Assembly: GCF_032970905.1 (NCBI RefSeq)
Contig: NZ_JAWJZA010000016.1
Reading direction: 5' to 3' (one strand)
Source of the DNA: Veillonella absiana
GTDB taxonomy: Bacteria; Bacillota; Negativicutes; Veillonellales; Veillonellaceae
DNA: 55,471 nucleotides
Within the stretch, counting starts at the first letter, position 1. Each line of letters opens with the position of its first letter. The notes beneath the pieces are model-generated. The model searched no databases, was not told the DNA's origin, and saw nothing but the letters and a program-made list of their open reading frames with translations. Shown here piece after piece: positions 25,235 to 34,196 of this stretch. A program made the position numbers and the translations under genes.

Positions 25235-26638
25235 TTACCAAAGACCAAGTACTTTCCACCATATGGAACCAATGGAGCCCCATACGAGGATGTAAATTAC
25301 AGAGAAGATGAAACCAAGTTTCCACCATTCTGGTTGAGATACATAGCCGGAACCGAATAAGATTGGAGCAGGACCGGATGCGTAGTGAGTTAATGGTAAG
25401 AACAAGCCATTAGCAAATGCGAACAAGTACAATGTTAACATCACCGGTGCACCACAGCCGATTGCTACAGTTGTGAACGCGATGTACAATGCTGCTGCAT
25501 GAGCAGACAAGCTGGCGAACATGTAATGAATATAGTAGTAAATTAAGAATAGGATAACGAGGGCAGGAACCCAGGAAACGCCACCAAGAGCAGCGCCTGT
25601 AACATCAGCCAACCAAGGAATAAAACCAAGTTTACTCAATTGAGTAGCTAAGGCAATCAAAGTACCCATCCATACTAATGTATCCCAAGCACCTTGTTCT
25701 TTTTTTACATCAGACCAAGAAATAACACCAGTTAATAGCAATACTACAACACCCAATAGAGCGACTGTTGTAGCATCGATTTTAGTAATTGTGCCAGTAG
25801 CCCATAATACTAAACAACCGATGAATACGATTAACATGATTTTTTCGCCGAAACTGAAAGGCCCCATTTTCTCAAGTTCTTTTTCTGCATGATCCTGAGC
25901 CATACGAGTATCTGTAATTTCTGGCGGGTAGAGTTTGTACAATACGATAGGAATCAATAACAAGGAAACGATACCAGGTACTAAACCGGCAATTGCCCAA
26001 CCACCCCAGCTCATAGCGATACCGAAGGATGCCGCAACTAAGGAAACAATCATTGGGTTTGGTGCATTGGATGTCATGAACATCGCAGATGTTACACCAC
26101 TTGTTTGAGAAATAACTTGTACAAGGTATGCACCAATTTTACGACGAGTGCCATCTGGTTCGGAACCGAAGGCAGATGCCAAACTACGAGTGATAGGGTA
26201 TACAACGCCACCAGTACGAGCTGTATTGGAAGGAGTTGCTGGTGCAAGAATTAAATCACTTACTAATAATGTGTATGCAAGGCGAATTGGACTTTTACCA
26301 AATAATTTGATCAAAATATACGCAATGCGTTGGCCAAGGCCAGTGTTAATAAAGCCACGAGATAATAGGAATGCCGCTACGATTAACCAGATTGTGCTGT
26401 TCGCAAAACCGGATAATGCAACGCCGATTTTCAATACGCCTGTTAGGGACGTAAGAACAATTGCTAGGATTGACAAGGTACCCATACTTGCAGGACCTGT
26501 AATGAAAGCAATAATAGTTGCTACAAAGATAGCAAATAGATGCCAGGCTTCAGGTTTTACACCTTCAGGAATTGGCATGAACCATATGGCTACACCTAAA
26601 ATAATAGGAATTAGCCAAGCGATAAGTTTGTTTTTCAT
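25235..26638 (-). CDS. DASS-family (SLC13) anion:sodium symporter
   Basis: Predicted transporter for di- or tricarboxylates (succinate, malate, citrate or tartrate type). It has about twelve membrane helices over 467 residues, with the two conserved hairpin motifs: SNTARTGGVVYP near residue 140 and a late region near 400-420 (TLYLFAFANGLFLPLTHYASGPAPI). The start is MKNKLIAW at 26638, five bases after GAGGG; an upstream in-frame ATG at 26650 overlaps that site. In a lactate/C4-acid fermenter a dicarboxylate exchanger fits, though the exact substrate is open. Confidence 0.88.
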   Translation of the reverse strand: MKNKLIAWLIPIILGVAIWFMPIPEGVKPEAWHLFAIFVATIIAFITGPASMGTLSILAIVLTSLTGVLKIGVALSGFANSTIWLIVAAFLLSRGFINTGLGQRIAYILIKLFGKSPIRLAYTLLVSDLILAPATPSNTARTGGVVYPITRSLASAFGSEPDGTRRKIGAYLVQVISQTSGVTSAMFMTSNAPNPMIVSLVAASFGIAMSWGGWAIAGLVPGIVSLLLIPIVLYKLYPPEITDTRMAQDHAEKELEKMGPFSFGEKIMLIVFIGCLVLWATGTITKIDATTVALLGVVVLLLTGVISWSDVKKEQGAWDTLVWMGTLIALATQLSKLGFIPWLADVTGAALGGVSWVPALVILFLIYYYIHYMFASLSAHAAALYIAFTTVAIGCGAPVMLTLYLFAFANGLFLPLTHYASGPAPILFGSGYVSQPEWWKLGFIFSVIYILVWGSIGSIWWKVLGLW

Positions 26639-26936
26639 GATATCCCTCATTTGCTGGAAAATACTACAATAAAATACCTTATACTATTAGTATAGTCCTA
26701 TTTTATAGAAAATACTTTGTGTTTATCGATATATTTGGATTTATCTAATATAACAGTAATAGGGTAAGAAATTAGTAAAAAGTAAGGATAAAAGGGGTGT
26801 CTATCAATAAAATTGATGGGTGATAATTTATATTGATTTTTTGTAATGTGGGTGATTTTTTATATAAAGGTAAATTTCTCCTATGGAACTACTACCAATA
26901 GAGTCGCTATATAGGCAGAAGTATAGGGACGAGAAA
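26639..26936. other. Intergenic gap, AT-rich
   Basis: Between two minus-strand transporter genes. It should contain the promoter of the symporter gene on the minus strand, but I see no convincing -35/-10 pair and no small gene. A direct repeat-like pattern (TTGATGGGTGATAATTTATATTGATTTTTTG region around 26811-26850) is too loose to name. Confidence 0.35.
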
Positions 26937-26965
26937 AACGCCCCTGTACGATTGACAGGGACGTT
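26937..26965 (-). terminator. Terminator of the Fsr-like MFS gene
   Basis: On the minus strand AACGTCCCTGT pairs with ACAGGGGCGTT (one mismatch) and is followed by TTTTC. Confidence 0.85.
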
Positions 26966-26974
26966 AAGATTGTA

Positions 26975-28141
26975 TCAATATTCTTTTTCTGGTTCCTTGA
27001 GGAAGAAGGCGACGATAGCACCAATAGCCATAAATGGAACGAGCACATTTAGCGCATGAGCTAAACCGTAGGCATCTGCTAGTTTTCCCACTAGAGGTGC
27101 TACTAGACCACCGATGGTCATGCTGAGACCGAAGGTGATGCCGGAGGCAAAGCCGATACTTTTAGCGAGATAGCTTTGACCAAGCACCACGACGGGACTA
27201 TAACCAAGTGCCTTGGCTACACCGACGCAGAACATAGCTGGGAATGCCATCCACATAGAGGTGCTATGTGGGAATATTATGGCCGCAGGTAACCATAATA
27301 ATAAGGACCATTTAACAGTACGAGCCGGACCAAATCGATCAGCTAGGATTCCACCAATATAGGTAGTGAAAATACCGATGGTAAAGAATACAGTGAGGGC
27401 AAAGCTGCCTTGTTCAGGGCTGGCTCCAAGCTCACGAATCCAGAAAATAGGAATAAATGCATTCATGACGCGGAAGTTGACCGATTGAGCGAGAATGACA
27501 AGAAATAGGAGACCGAAATATTTCCAGTTATTGGTGAGTTCTCGTTTTGGTAAATCGTTCTTAGCTGCGAGGGAGTGTTGCAATGTGTTAGCGTGATTTA
27601 CGATGCGTGGCATCATAAAGAATAACACAATGGACCAAATCAAGCCGAATACAGTGAACGCTACTAAACCGCTAGGTCCGATATTATAGGCGATGGCCGC
27701 TGCAAAAATAGGTCCAATAGCAAATCCCGAACTTCCCCCGATGGCAAAGGTCCCCATGGCTTTACCTTTGTTTGTACCAGCAAGGCGATTCACAATTTTA
27801 GCGCCTTCCGGGTGGAATACGGCAGATCCGACACCGGCCATCGTGGAGCACACGAGTAATGCTGGATAGGAATCTACGAGCCCCATGGCACCGGTACTAC
27901 AAGCTGATAATAATACACCGAGGGCAATAAGGCGGGGTTCTGATAACTTGTCCGACACATAGCCTAGCAGAGGTTGTAATAATGATGACAACGCGGTGTT
28001 TGCCAAAATGAGTAAACCTGCTTGCTCTAAGGTGAGTCCATAGGTGTATATAAATAATGGTAATAACGCCGGCAAAATGCTTTGGCACGAGTCATTAATC
28101 ATATGTGATAGTGTTATAAAATAGATGTATGATTTTTTCAT
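26975..28141 (-). CDS. MFS transporter, fosmidomycin-resistance (Fsr) type
   Basis: Inner-membrane proton-driven exporter with twelve helices. The N-terminus SHMINDSCQSILPALLPLF and the loop GYVSDKLSEPR are typical of the Fsr branch of the major facilitator superfamily; VGSAVFHPEGAKI near 110 is another hallmark. The start is MKKSYIY at 28141 with GGAG eight bases upstream; the longer frame to 28219 lacks a ribosome site. It has 388 residues. The natural substrate is unknown; the family name comes from drug resistance in other species. Confidence 0.9.
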   Translation of the reverse strand: MKKSYIYFITLSHMINDSCQSILPALLPLFIYTYGLTLEQAGLLILANTALSSLLQPLLGYVSDKLSEPRLIALGVLLSACSTGAMGLVDSYPALLVCSTMAGVGSAVFHPEGAKIVNRLAGTNKGKAMGTFAIGGSSGFAIGPIFAAAIAYNIGPSGLVAFTVFGLIWSIVLFFMMPRIVNHANTLQHSLAAKNDLPKRELTNNWKYFGLLFLVILAQSVNFRVMNAFIPIFWIRELGASPEQGSFALTVFFTIGIFTTYIGGILADRFGPARTVKWSLLLWLPAAIIFPHSTSMWMAFPAMFCVGVAKALGYSPVVVLGQSYLAKSIGFASGITFGLSMTIGGLVAPLVGKLADAYGLAHALNVLVPFMAIGAIVAFFLKEPEKEY

Positions 28142-28240
28142 AGTGGTCTCCTTAGCCGAAAATTTAGTAATGATTACATTATAGCAAGGTGCATGCGGAA
28201 ATAGAATGACGGTCTTCATAATTTATTTAGAAAATAATGT

Positions 28241-28402
28241 TATAATTTAATCATAAATAATCATTAATGAAAGATGTCCTCTTGTAGTTACCGTACATAA
28301 TGGTAGGTATCTTGTGAGGGAATCATGTAATGAGTAAAAATATAATATAAATGTTTTAAACGAATAAAGGAGTACGTAATGAAAACCTGTCATAATAAAT
28401 AA
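28241..28402 (+). ncRNA. Candidate short transcript with a tiny open frame
   Basis: A TATAAT at 28241-28246 (weak -35) precedes about 150 bp that end at a strong hairpin (28392-28440). Inside, AAAGGAG is followed at good distance by ATG at 28379 and a seven-codon frame MKTCHNK ending at 28402, in the rising arm of the hairpin. This could be a leader peptide, a small RNA or chance. TACC (28290s) and GGTA can form a small internal hairpin. Nothing here matches an RNA family I know. Confidence 0.3.
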
Positions 28403-28440
28403 AACACCGCCTACAACGTAGACGGTGTTTTATTTATTAT
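28392..28440. terminator. Long perfect terminator hairpin next to tRNA-Ser
   Basis: An 18-bp stem (ATAATAAATAAAACACCG at 28392-28409 with 28423-28440) has an inner CTAC/GTAG. On the minus strand it starts at the base after the tRNA-Ser CCA end and carries a T-rich descending arm, so it ends the tadA/tRNA transcript; it also works on the plus strand. Confidence 0.93.
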
Positions 28441-28531
28441 TGGCGGAGAAGGAGGGATTTGAACCCTCGCGCCGGTTACCCGACCTACCGCATTTCGAGT
28501 GCGGACCCTTCAGCCACTTGGGTACTCCTCC
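28441..28531 (-). tRNA. tRNA-Ser (anticodon CGA)
   Basis: 91 nt including an encoded CCA. The acceptor stem GGAGGAG pairs with CTTCTCC (one G-T), and the anticodon loop CTCGAAA sits on a CGCA/TGCG stem. A long variable arm (class II) and a TTCAAAT T-loop fit serine. Its 5' half (28485-28531) is also the 3' end of the tadA reading frame on the same strand. Confidence 0.96.
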
Positions 28532-29081
28532 GTGATTTACGCCGGTCTTTAAAGAAATTCTTCATTAATTGGCTACATTCGTCACCTAGGACACCAGCTA
28601 GAATTTCTGGCTCGTGATTTAAACCTGGGTGAGACAGCACATTGAAGAGGGATTCAACGGCACCGCCCTTATAGTCGCTAGCGCCATATACAACACGATC
28701 AATACGGCTGTTAATAATGGCTCCGGCGCACATCGGACACGGCTCTATCGTAACATACAGGGTACATCCAGTCAACCGCCAACGGTCTAGCAACTGATTG
28801 GCTTCACGGATAACTAGGACCTCTGCGTGAGCCGTTGCATCGTGGTCGAGCTCTCTCCGATTGTGATGGCGTGAAATGATGGTCCCTTCGTGCACGAGTA
28901 CGGCACCAATAGGAATTTCACCGACGGCGTAAGCCTTTTTTGCCTCCTCGATGGCTTGCTGCATGTAATATTCATCGGTATATTCCGTTGCACGCATTTC
29001 ATTGTTTTCTAACGTAGGTGATTCGGAATGTACCTTATCTAAAACTCCTGAAATTTTATGGTTCAAAATGTCTGTATCCAA
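28485..29081 (-). CDS. tadA: tRNA-specific adenosine deaminase
   Basis: Converts adenosine 34 to inosine in tRNA-Arg(ACG), needed to read CGN codons. The zinc deaminase motifs are TAHAEVLVIREA (His ligand and catalytic Glu) and EPCPMCAGAI (two Cys ligands). The start is TTG at 29081, about eight bases after GAGG; ATG at residue 29 or 40 would give a more usual N-terminus but has no clear ribosome site. The last 16 codons lie inside the tRNA-Ser gene and the stop is in it, so the C-terminal tail (after FFKDRRK) is written by tRNA sequence. Processing of the tRNA by RNase P would cut this mRNA. Confidence 0.92.
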   Translation of the reverse strand: MDTDILNHKISGVLDKVHSESPTLENNEMRATEYTDEYYMQQAIEEAKKAYAVGEIPIGAVLVHEGTIISRHHNRRELDHDATAHAEVLVIREANQLLDRWRLTGCTLYVTIEPCPMCAGAIINSRIDRVVYGASDYKGGAVESLFNVLSHPGLNHEPEILAGVLGDECSQLMKNFFKDRRKSRRSTQVAEGSALEMR

Positions 29082-29237
29082 TGGACTACCTCTTTGTGGT
29101 CATGTATAATATCTGTAGTATAGTTTAGCATATGTACTTGCGTATCGGCTAGATAAGAAAAGAGCAAAAAAGAGCCGCTATATAAATGAGTATATGGGGA
29201 TTATATTGTGTTTTGTAGGATTCTATATAGGTGAATT

Positions 29238-29864
29238 ATGGATATTATGTGGTATATATTTGATATGCTCGGCACTGTGGCCTTTGCAATTTCTGGGGCC
29301 CTAGTGGGGGTTGCTAAAAAAATGGATATTTTTGGCATTATTGTATTGGCATTAGCGACTGCTATTGGTGGTGGAGTGATTCGGGATTGCCTGGTTGGTC
29401 ATTTCCCGCCAAACTCGTTGCAAGGTATGGCCTATGTGCTCGTTGTTTGTGGCGTATCATTTATCGTGTTCTTTATTTACCGGACACGGTATTATAAACA
29501 GGTGATGGGGCTGTGGAGTCGACGTAGCTATATGATGGCTGATGCATTAGGATTAGCTTCCTTTACCGTTACAGGAGCCTCGGTGGGCTATGCGGCGTAT
29601 CCTGAATTACCTGTATTTATTGTATTATTAGGTACTATTACGGCTGTTGGGGGCGGCATTTTACGGGATATGTTAGCACAACAAATTCCATCTGTTCTGA
29701 AAGAAGATGTGTATGCGTTGCCAAGTATTATTGGGGGAGTTGCGTATTATTTGATGCGCCATGGCAATTGGACCTTTGAGCCTGCTTATGGGGCATTTAT
29801 GGTAGTACTAGTTATTCGTTTGCTAGCATTATATTTTCATTGGAGCTTACCTAAGGTGCGATAA
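29238..29864 (+). CDS. TRIC-type channel / UPF0126 membrane protein
   Basis: Bacterial trimeric intracellular cation channel family, formerly UPF0126, two repeats of three helices plus one. Each repeat carries the glycine-rich GGG motif followed by (I/L)RD: AIGGGVIRDCLVG near 52-64 and AVGGGILRDMLA near 137-148. It has 208 residues and seven predicted helices. Family members have been linked to potassium or glycine transport; the ion here is unknown. It is a single gene in the plus direction, divergent from tadA. Confidence 0.9.
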   Translation: MDIMWYIFDMLGTVAFAISGALVGVAKKMDIFGIIVLALATAIGGGVIRDCLVGHFPPNSLQGMAYVLVVCGVSFIVFFIYRTRYYKQVMGLWSRRSYMMADALGLASFTVTGASVGYAAYPELPVFIVLLGTITAVGGGILRDMLAQQIPSVLKEDVYALPSIIGGVAYYLMRHGNWTFEPAYGAFMVVLVIRLLALYFHWSLPKVR

Positions 29865-30054
29865 AAACATTTTTCATTTAATAGTAATGGTGAAAGTGAT
29901 ATAATAAATTATTCGAGATAAAATGTCTAAGTACGTTCATACATCACGGAGAGTTAATGTATAAGTCTCATGTGAAGTCGATGAAATGGACGAGAGCGAT
30001 AGCTTTTATCATAGAGACATTGTAATAGACGTCGTAGGAGTAAGGAGTTATGCA

Positions 30055-31800
30055 ATGAGTAAGAAGTGGTTGCGAACAGCATTGATGGTATCCGCATTAG
30101 TGGGTGGCGCAGTAATCCAAGTTGACGCGGAAACTGTGCTATATGTACCACAAGATGATCGTCCAGTAAGTTTAAAATATACAGTGGAAACGGCGGAAGA
30201 TGCTGGTTTTACTGTATTGACCCCACCACAAAATTTGATTTCCGGTAAAACCTATCAAGGCTATGCCGATCAAATGTTAGATTGGGTGGAACAAAATGCG
30301 GGCCGCGCAGATGTGATGGTGATTAGTACGGACTCTTTGATTTATGGGGGCCTTGTAGATTCTCGTAAACATAATATTCCGATGGCTACATTACAGGCTC
30401 GGGTGAAACGTATCGAAGCTATTAAAGCAGCCAATAAACATTTGAAAATTTATGGTTTTGGTACTGTTATGCGTTCCCCTCGTGCGAGTGGTGGTGGCAC
30501 AGAGCCGGCATATTATGGGGATTATGGTCCTACTATTTTCCAAATCGCTGCTTTGCAAGATAAAATGGACGCAGGCACACTCACAGCTGAGGAAACATCT
30601 CAATTGATGGCATTGCAATCCTCTGTACCAGTGGAATATTTACAAGATTGGTTTGACCGTCGTCAAAAAAATATGACTGTCAATCGTAATTTGATTGATG
30701 AAGTACGTAAGAACGTATTCCAATATTTTGCGCTAGGTCATGATGATACTTCTAGCTTGTCTCAATCTGCCATGGAAGGTCGTTATTTGACAAAATATGC
30801 AAAAGATTTGCCAATCACAAAATATGGTAGCTTCCCTGGGGCAGATCAGTTAGGGCTCTTGTTGATGGCTCGTTCCCGTGTGGATGAAAGCAGCGTGCAA
30901 CCTAGTTTTGAGGTCATTTATCCGCTAGGTGGGGCCGGTAAAACTGTGCCTCATTACGAAGACCAAAGTATTGATAAAACGATTGCACAACACGTTGAAG
31001 CCGTTGGTGGCACCATGACAACATCGGGTAAACCAGATGTATTGCTTGCGGTGAATACACCATTGACTACAACTACAGGTGAATCTGAAGCATTTGAAAA
31101 CTTCCCAATGATTTCTAATAGTACCAATGCTTTCGTGGATCGTATTGAAGCAGCCTTGAATCAAGGCGTTGATGTGAGCGTAGCAGATATTGCCTATTCC
31201 AATGGCTCAGATAATACATTGGTAGGGTCATTCTATAAACGAGGTTTACTATATAAATTAGGTGCTTATAACGGATGGAATACAGCAAGTAACACGGTGG
31301 GGTATGCAGTAGCACAAGGTTTGCTATCTAAAACAATGTCTCCACAAGGGCATAAGGATATGCTCACACAACAATATTTGGACAACTGGGCATATCAAGC
31401 AAATATTCGTAAAGATATTTATCGTATGCAAGATACAATTCGCACGGACAATGTGCGTTATTCTGGCGAATTGAATGAACGATTGGAAAGTTATTTGGGT
31501 GAACGGATTCAAGACTTTGCTGAAAAGTATTTAGGCATCGATCCTCGTACGGTTTCAGCACGATTCCCTTGGGGACGTTTGTTCGAGACCGATATTTCTG
31601 TGTATGATAAACCAATTGCGCCATTGCAAAAAGAATTGCGCTTACAACGTGAAGCAGAAGCAAAAGCTAAGGCCGAAGCAGAGGCTAAAGCAAAAGCAGA
31701 AGCAGCAGCAAAATTGAAAGCTGCAGCGGACGCGGCGGCAGCAGGTAAATCAGCTACACCAGCGGCCAATACAACAGCAGCTACTCCAGTGGGACAATAA
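30055..31800 (+). CDS. DUF4127-family secreted protein with Ala/Lys-rich tail
   Basis: The start at 30055 follows AAGGAG by eight bases and gives a signal peptide ending near VDAET; the open frame from 29986 adds a non-signal stretch and is rejected. The body opens LYVPQDDRPVSLKYTVETAE and has VMVISTDSLIYGGLVDSR and FGTVMRSPRASGGG, all typical of DUF4127, a family without a proven activity; the conserved DDRP and Asp/Tyr-rich motifs suggest an enzyme. The last 60 residues are an alanine/lysine/glutamate repeat (EAKAKAEA type), probably a long helix. The acyltransferase gene starts one base after the stop, so the two are tightly coupled. Confidence 0.85.
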   Translation: MSKKWLRTALMVSALVGGAVIQVDAETVLYVPQDDRPVSLKYTVETAEDAGFTVLTPPQNLISGKTYQGYADQMLDWVEQNAGRADVMVISTDSLIYGGLVDSRKHNIPMATLQARVKRIEAIKAANKHLKIYGFGTVMRSPRASGGGTEPAYYGDYGPTIFQIAALQDKMDAGTLTAEETSQLMALQSSVPVEYLQDWFDRRQKNMTVNRNLIDEVRKNVFQYFALGHDDTSSLSQSAMEGRYLTKYAKDLPITKYGSFPGADQLGLLLMARSRVDESSVQPSFEVIYPLGGAGKTVPHYEDQSIDKTIAQHVEAVGGTMTTSGKPDVLLAVNTPLTTTTGESEAFENFPMISNSTNAFVDRIEAALNQGVDVSVADIAYSNGSDNTLVGSFYKRGLLYKLGAYNGWNTASNTVGYAVAQGLLSKTMSPQGHKDMLTQQYLDNWAYQANIRKDIYRMQDTIRTDNVRYSGELNERLESYLGERIQDFAEKYLGIDPRTVSARFPWGRLFETDISVYDKPIAPLQKELRLQREAEAKAKAEAEAKAKAEAAAKLKAAADAAAAGKSATPAANTTAATPVGQ

Positions 31801-31801
31801 T

Positions 31802-32917
31802 ATGAAACGACCATTTCTTCCAGAGATAACGTATATGCGGGGACTCTGCATGCTTGGTGTCATCGGCATCCATGTGGGCTCTTACGCATTACAAAATCCG
31901 CTCGCTAATGTGCAACTCATCAGCGTCCTGGAGATCTTGTCACGCTTTGCTGTACCGGCATTCTTTTTCTTATCTGCGTTTGGATTGTTTTATCACACAT
32001 CCGTAGAGGATAAATTCTCCTTCCTGGACTTTATGAGTCGCCGCATTCAAGTAGTGCTGTGGCCGTACATCGTGTGGTCTTTGTTCTATCTCCTATATAG
32101 TGGCGCTATGTCGCATAATTTTGGCAATCTTCAGCCCCTACCACTCCTTGTAAATTTACTCGTAGGCACCTCCATGTATCATCTTTATTTCCTAGTCATT
32201 TTGATTTGGTTTTACTTGATGATGCCTTTATGGCGCTGGATGGTGAAAGCTATACTACCCAATGCGGCAGTGTGGCTAACGGCACTCTTTATCCTGCAAG
32301 TGGGCGTGGATTATTGGTCCTCCTACATGGCAGGGGCTTGGGCTACAAAATACCTAGCGAATTATCCAGCTTTGAAATATATGTTTGATATGCGCCTCAA
32401 CTATTGGGTCATCCATTATGTGTGGATCTTCCTTATGGGGGCCATTTTTGCAGAACGCTATGAAAGTATCTGTGAACAATTGTGGAAATATCGAATCCTT
32501 ATTACCGTTGGTTTCGTTGTATCTGTAGCACTGATGCTTGGCGCCTATTACTACGTCATGGATGAATGGCATTACACATTGCTCGAGGCAATTTATACAG
32601 TTCATCAAATGAGTCCGATGGGGCTATTTTATACAGGTATGGGAACAGTATTTTTCCTATTCTTGTTCCAAGTATCTCCTATGAATGCCAGCATTAAGGC
32701 CTTTTGGGAACAAATTGGGGATACATCCTATGGCATTTACCTTACCCATCCGTTCTGGTTAATTATCCTTACTGGTTGGATGGCTAAAATCAACTGGACA
32801 TATACTGTAGTGCATGTAGTTGCGTTGTATATGGTGGCCGTGTGCCTATCCTATTTAACGACATTGGCGCTGCAACAATTGCCTAAACCAGTGCGGAAAT
32901 ATGTGTTGGGCCATTAG
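31802..32917 (+). CDS. Acyltransferase family 3 membrane protein
   Basis: Integral membrane O-acyltransferase of the OafA/type 3 family with about ten helices over 371 residues. It opens with ITYMRGLCMLGVIGIHVGSYA, including the RGL...H pattern that carries the family's catalytic histidine. The late YGIYLTHPFWLII motif is also typical. Such enzymes acetylate or otherwise acylate extracytoplasmic glycans. It directly follows DUF4127, suggesting that both modify the same envelope polymer. Confidence 0.88.
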   Translation: MKRPFLPEITYMRGLCMLGVIGIHVGSYALQNPLANVQLISVLEILSRFAVPAFFFLSAFGLFYHTSVEDKFSFLDFMSRRIQVVLWPYIVWSLFYLLYSGAMSHNFGNLQPLPLLVNLLVGTSMYHLYFLVILIWFYLMMPLWRWMVKAILPNAAVWLTALFILQVGVDYWSSYMAGAWATKYLANYPALKYMFDMRLNYWVIHYVWIFLMGAIFAERYESICEQLWKYRILITVGFVVSVALMLGAYYYVMDEWHYTLLEAIYTVHQMSPMGLFYTGMGTVFFLFLFQVSPMNASIKAFWEQIGDTSYGIYLTHPFWLIILTGWMAKINWTYTVVHVVALYMVAVCLSYLTTLALQQLPKPVRKYVLGH

Positions 32918-32957
32918 GGCCAGTTAAAAACTGTATATACTATAGTTGCTATAGTAC

Positions 32958-32996
32958 AAAAAGGACAATGCTCATGGTGAGTTGTTGTCCTTTTTT
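32958..32996 (+). terminator. Rho-independent terminator after the acyltransferase gene
   Basis: AAAAAGGACAA (32958-32968) with TTGTCCTTTTT (32985-32995), inner CTCA/TGAG, T-tract. Confidence 0.92.
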
Positions 32997-33085
32997 GATT
33001 GCCTAGACTTTTCCAAGTTTGGTTTGATTTAATTTCTTGCAGAAAATGAAAATATGTTACTGATAATTCGTTGTATATATAGTAT

Positions 33086-33130
33086 AGTATAAGAAATACA
33101 TAAGTATAAGAAATGTATAAGTATAAAATG
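33086..33130. repeat. 17-bp tandem repeat, two copies plus a partial
   Basis: AGTATAAGAAATACATA (33086-33102), AGTATAAGAAATGTATA (33103-33119), then AGTATAAAATG (33120-33130). It lies about 115 bp upstream of the TauE/SafE gene. Confidence 0.7.
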
Positions 33131-33242
33131 CAGGAGCGTAAAACATACAAAAGTGTAAGAATCATACAGGCATAAAGAATGATGCCCGTAGATTTGGTTA
33201 GACTTGACGTAGCGTATGTTGTAAGGGTAGGTAATAGTGTAG

Positions 33243-34007
33243 ATGGATAGTGAATTAATTAGGTATTTAATAGTTTGTCCCCTCGTATTTTTAGCAGGCT
33301 TTGTTGATGCCATGGCTGGTGGGGGGGGATTTATTTCTCTGCCCGGGTATTTATTGACCGGTATGCCCGTACATCTTGCTATAGGTACGAATAAATTGAG
33401 TTCTTCTATGGGAACGACGCTGGCCACATGGCGACTGGCACGCAATGGATTTATACCTTGGAAACAAGCTTTGTTTGCGGTTATTAGTGCTTTAATTGGT
33501 TCTCAGATGGGGGCGTATATTGCGCTACTCATTGATGCCCACATTTTTAAGATTTTAATGCTCGTTATTATTCCACTAACATCCTGGTATGTGTTTAGAA
33601 GTCATAGTCTTGGCGCTACAGAGGAGACAAGCGGGAAGGTCGTCAATCATAAAAATCTAATTTGTATGGCCATTGGTTTGGTAATGGGGATTTATGATGG
33701 GTTTTATGGACCAGGTACGGGCACATTTATGTTGCTTGCGTTCATGGGATTGGCCAATATGAATATTAAAGAGGCTAATGGGATTACCAAGGCAGCAAAT
33801 TTAACCACTAATTTTGGTGCTCTTTATGTATTCCTCACTCACGGAACGGTTGATCTCATGTTGGGATTAACGGCAGGTCTTTTTAGTATTGCAGGAAATT
33901 ATTTAGGGACACGTCAATTTATTGGAAAGCAAAGTTTTTCTGTACGGCCTATCATTTTACTGGTTCTCACCATATTCTTTGTTAAAACTTTGATGGAATT
34001 AATTTAA
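33243..34007 (+). CDS. TauE/SafE-family sulfite/organosulfur exporter-like protein
   Basis: Membrane protein with eight helices and 254 residues. The two half-repeats each carry the family glycine motif: FVDAMAGGGGFISLP near 20 and GIYDGFYGPGTGTF near 150, followed by (T/N)K(A/L) patterns (GTNKLSSS, GITKAAN). The family exports sulfoacetate, sulfite or related anions; the real substrate here cannot be told. The ribosome site is weak (AGGT). It is monocistronic, between two terminators. Confidence 0.9.
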   Translation: MDSELIRYLIVCPLVFLAGFVDAMAGGGGFISLPGYLLTGMPVHLAIGTNKLSSSMGTTLATWRLARNGFIPWKQALFAVISALIGSQMGAYIALLIDAHIFKILMLVIIPLTSWYVFRSHSLGATEETSGKVVNHKNLICMAIGLVMGIYDGFYGPGTGTFMLLAFMGLANMNIKEANGITKAANLTTNFGALYVFLTHGTVDLMLGLTAGLFSIAGNYLGTRQFIGKQSFSVRPIILLVLTIFFVKTLMELI

Positions 34008-34058
34008 CTTAAAACATGATGGCAGTGATTTGAATTGAGATAATAGTACAGAGGATTT

Positions 34059-34098
34059 AAATTTCAAACTTTCGCTCATTAAAGTGTGAAATTTTTTT
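34059..34098 (+). terminator. Terminator after the TauE/SafE gene
   Basis: AAATTTCAAACTTT (34059-34072) with AAAGTGTGAAATTT (34081-34094), one mismatch, then TTTT. Confidence 0.8.
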
Positions 34099-34106
34099 GA
34101 GAATTG

Positions 34107-34115
34107 TGATATAAT
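34107..34115 (+). promoter_or_regulatory. Extended -10 promoter of the transaminase gene
   Basis: TGATATAAT (34107-34115), with GTGAAA at 34086-34091 as a possible -35. Confidence 0.5.
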
Positions 34116-34196
34116 GATGTCGTATAAATATTATTTGATTTCTCCGCAACGCGGGTGACTCGTGATTGCGATTGTATAGTGAAGAGAGGTACTCAG

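Larger units (their letters stand above)
32918..33242 (+). other. 325-bp gap
   Basis: It holds the terminator at 32958-32996, a 17-bp tandem repeat at 33086-33130 and a TTGACG at about 33208 with no good -10. No gene is seen. Confidence 0.5.
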
